Assembly: GCF_000012645.1 (NCBI RefSeq)
Contig: NC_007577.1
Coordinates: 248,001 to 312,000 of the forward strand
Direction of reading: 5' to 3'
From: Prochlorococcus marinus str. MIT 9312
Lineage (GTDB): Bacteria > Cyanobacteriota > Cyanobacteriia > PCC-6307 > Cyanobiaceae
Length of the DNA: 64,000 bases
The stretch's first letter is position 1, and every line of letters starts with the position of its first letter. Of this stretch, positions 63,678-64,000 are shown in pieces. The notes under the pieces were generated by a model that saw only the letters and a program-made list of their open reading frames with translations, was not told where the DNA came from and searched no databases. The position numbers were made by a program, and so were the translations under genes.

Positions 63678-64000
63678 TTAGTAATTATTTCTTATTAGTG
63701 AAATTTGATTTTTGATTTTATTTTTAATTATATCTGGGTAAATAATAAAAGAGCTTTCCTCAGATTTCATTAAAGTTTTTATTAATGAAGATTTATTTTC
63801 TAGTGAGCTTTGATAGTTACCATCCCATATTTTTAGTGCGTTGCTAGATTCAAAACCCTTAAAAGATCTTTCCTTAATTCCACAAAATATTTCTGCATCA
63901 TAATTATTTGCTTCACATAATTTTCTTGCAAATGCAAGGATTTCTAGTCTATCAATTTTATTTAAAAAACTTATATCTGATGCCTTTAATAAATCTCTAT
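63678..64000 (-). CDS. C-terminal part of a protein upstream of minC (cut by window edge)
   Basis: The last 106 codons of an open frame that ends at TAA (63678-63680). The visible sequence includes DRLEILAFARKLCEANNYDA, IFCGIKERSFKGFESSN and a basic Asn-rich end (KNQISLIRNNY). In related genomes a HD-superfamily hydrolase gene is upstream of minC, so that identity is likely, but the catalytic HD motif is outside the window. It ends ten bases before minC on the same strand. Confidence 0.6.
   Translation of the reverse strand, partial: RDLLKASDISFLNKIDRLEILAFARKLCEANNYDAEIFCGIKERSFKGFESSNALKIWDGNYQSSLENKSSLIKTLMKSEESSFIIYPDIIKNKIKNQISLIRNNY

Overview
The window is a continuous piece of a small, strongly AT-rich, gene-dense cyanobacterial chromosome. 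Gene content and protein style point to a high-light-adapted Prochlorococcus. It carries photosystem II genes (psbB, psbT, psbM, psbK, psbEFLJ), magnesium chelatase chlD and plastid-type ndhC-K-J. It also carries a degenerate single phycoerythrin beta subunit with a CpeS lyase, and a minimal two-component kinase of the Hik2/chloroplast sensor kinase type. The clade is inferred from protein resemblance; the strain cannot be fixed from sequence reading alone.

Layout. 1-4.9 kb: cinA (partial), glyA, tRNA-Arg, two small cyanobacterial genes, murJ, sfsA. 4.9-8.5 kb: ammonium transporter amt1 with a perfect NtcA box, ispH, a DoxX-like membrane protein. 8.5-17 kb: purH, an esterase, a DUF3155-type gene, a structured intergenic region, Hik2-like kinase, cobS, tgt, psbK, an oxidoreductase, a CBS/DUF21 protein and tRNA-Met. 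17-26 kb: pyrE, ygfZ-like, a RecB-like nuclease, phosphohexomutase, rdgB, carotenoid oxygenase, hisB, fabI, a redoxin. 26-34 kb: a DegT aminotransferase, cryptochrome/photolyase, NUDIX hydrolase, folK, chlD, an MCE/ATPase lipid-transport pair, a YvcK-like protein. 35-39 kb: ndhC-K-J diverging from rubredoxin-ycf48-psbEFLJ. 39-46 kb: mtnP-like phosphorylase, a fused oxidoreductase-SelD, tRNA nucleotidyltransferase, UvrD helicase. 46-48 kb: phycoerythrin remnant and lyase, TVP38-like protein. 48-52.5 kb: the most accessory-looking stretch, a carbamoyltransferase/SxtJ-like/DUF5989-like/SGNH cassette followed by a 350-bp gap and tRNA-Phe. 53-59 kb: sugar kinase, metK, rpsA, nrdR, psbT, psbB. 59-64 kb: ferredoxin, psbM, prmC, tsaC-like, tRNA-Thr, minE-D-C and the 3' end of one more gene.

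Most genes are core: photosynthesis, NDH-1, nucleotide, amino-acid and cofactor metabolism, translation and division. Genes are packed with overlaps of 1-26 bp and many convergent pairs. No insertion sequence, integrase, CRISPR array or rRNA was seen. The items most worth a second look are the carbamoyltransferase cassette beside tRNA-Phe, a multi-hairpin intergenic element at 11130-11207, the NtcA box plus hairpin in the amt1 leader, a 15-bp perfect inverted repeat inside the end of rpsA, and the phycoerythrin remnant.
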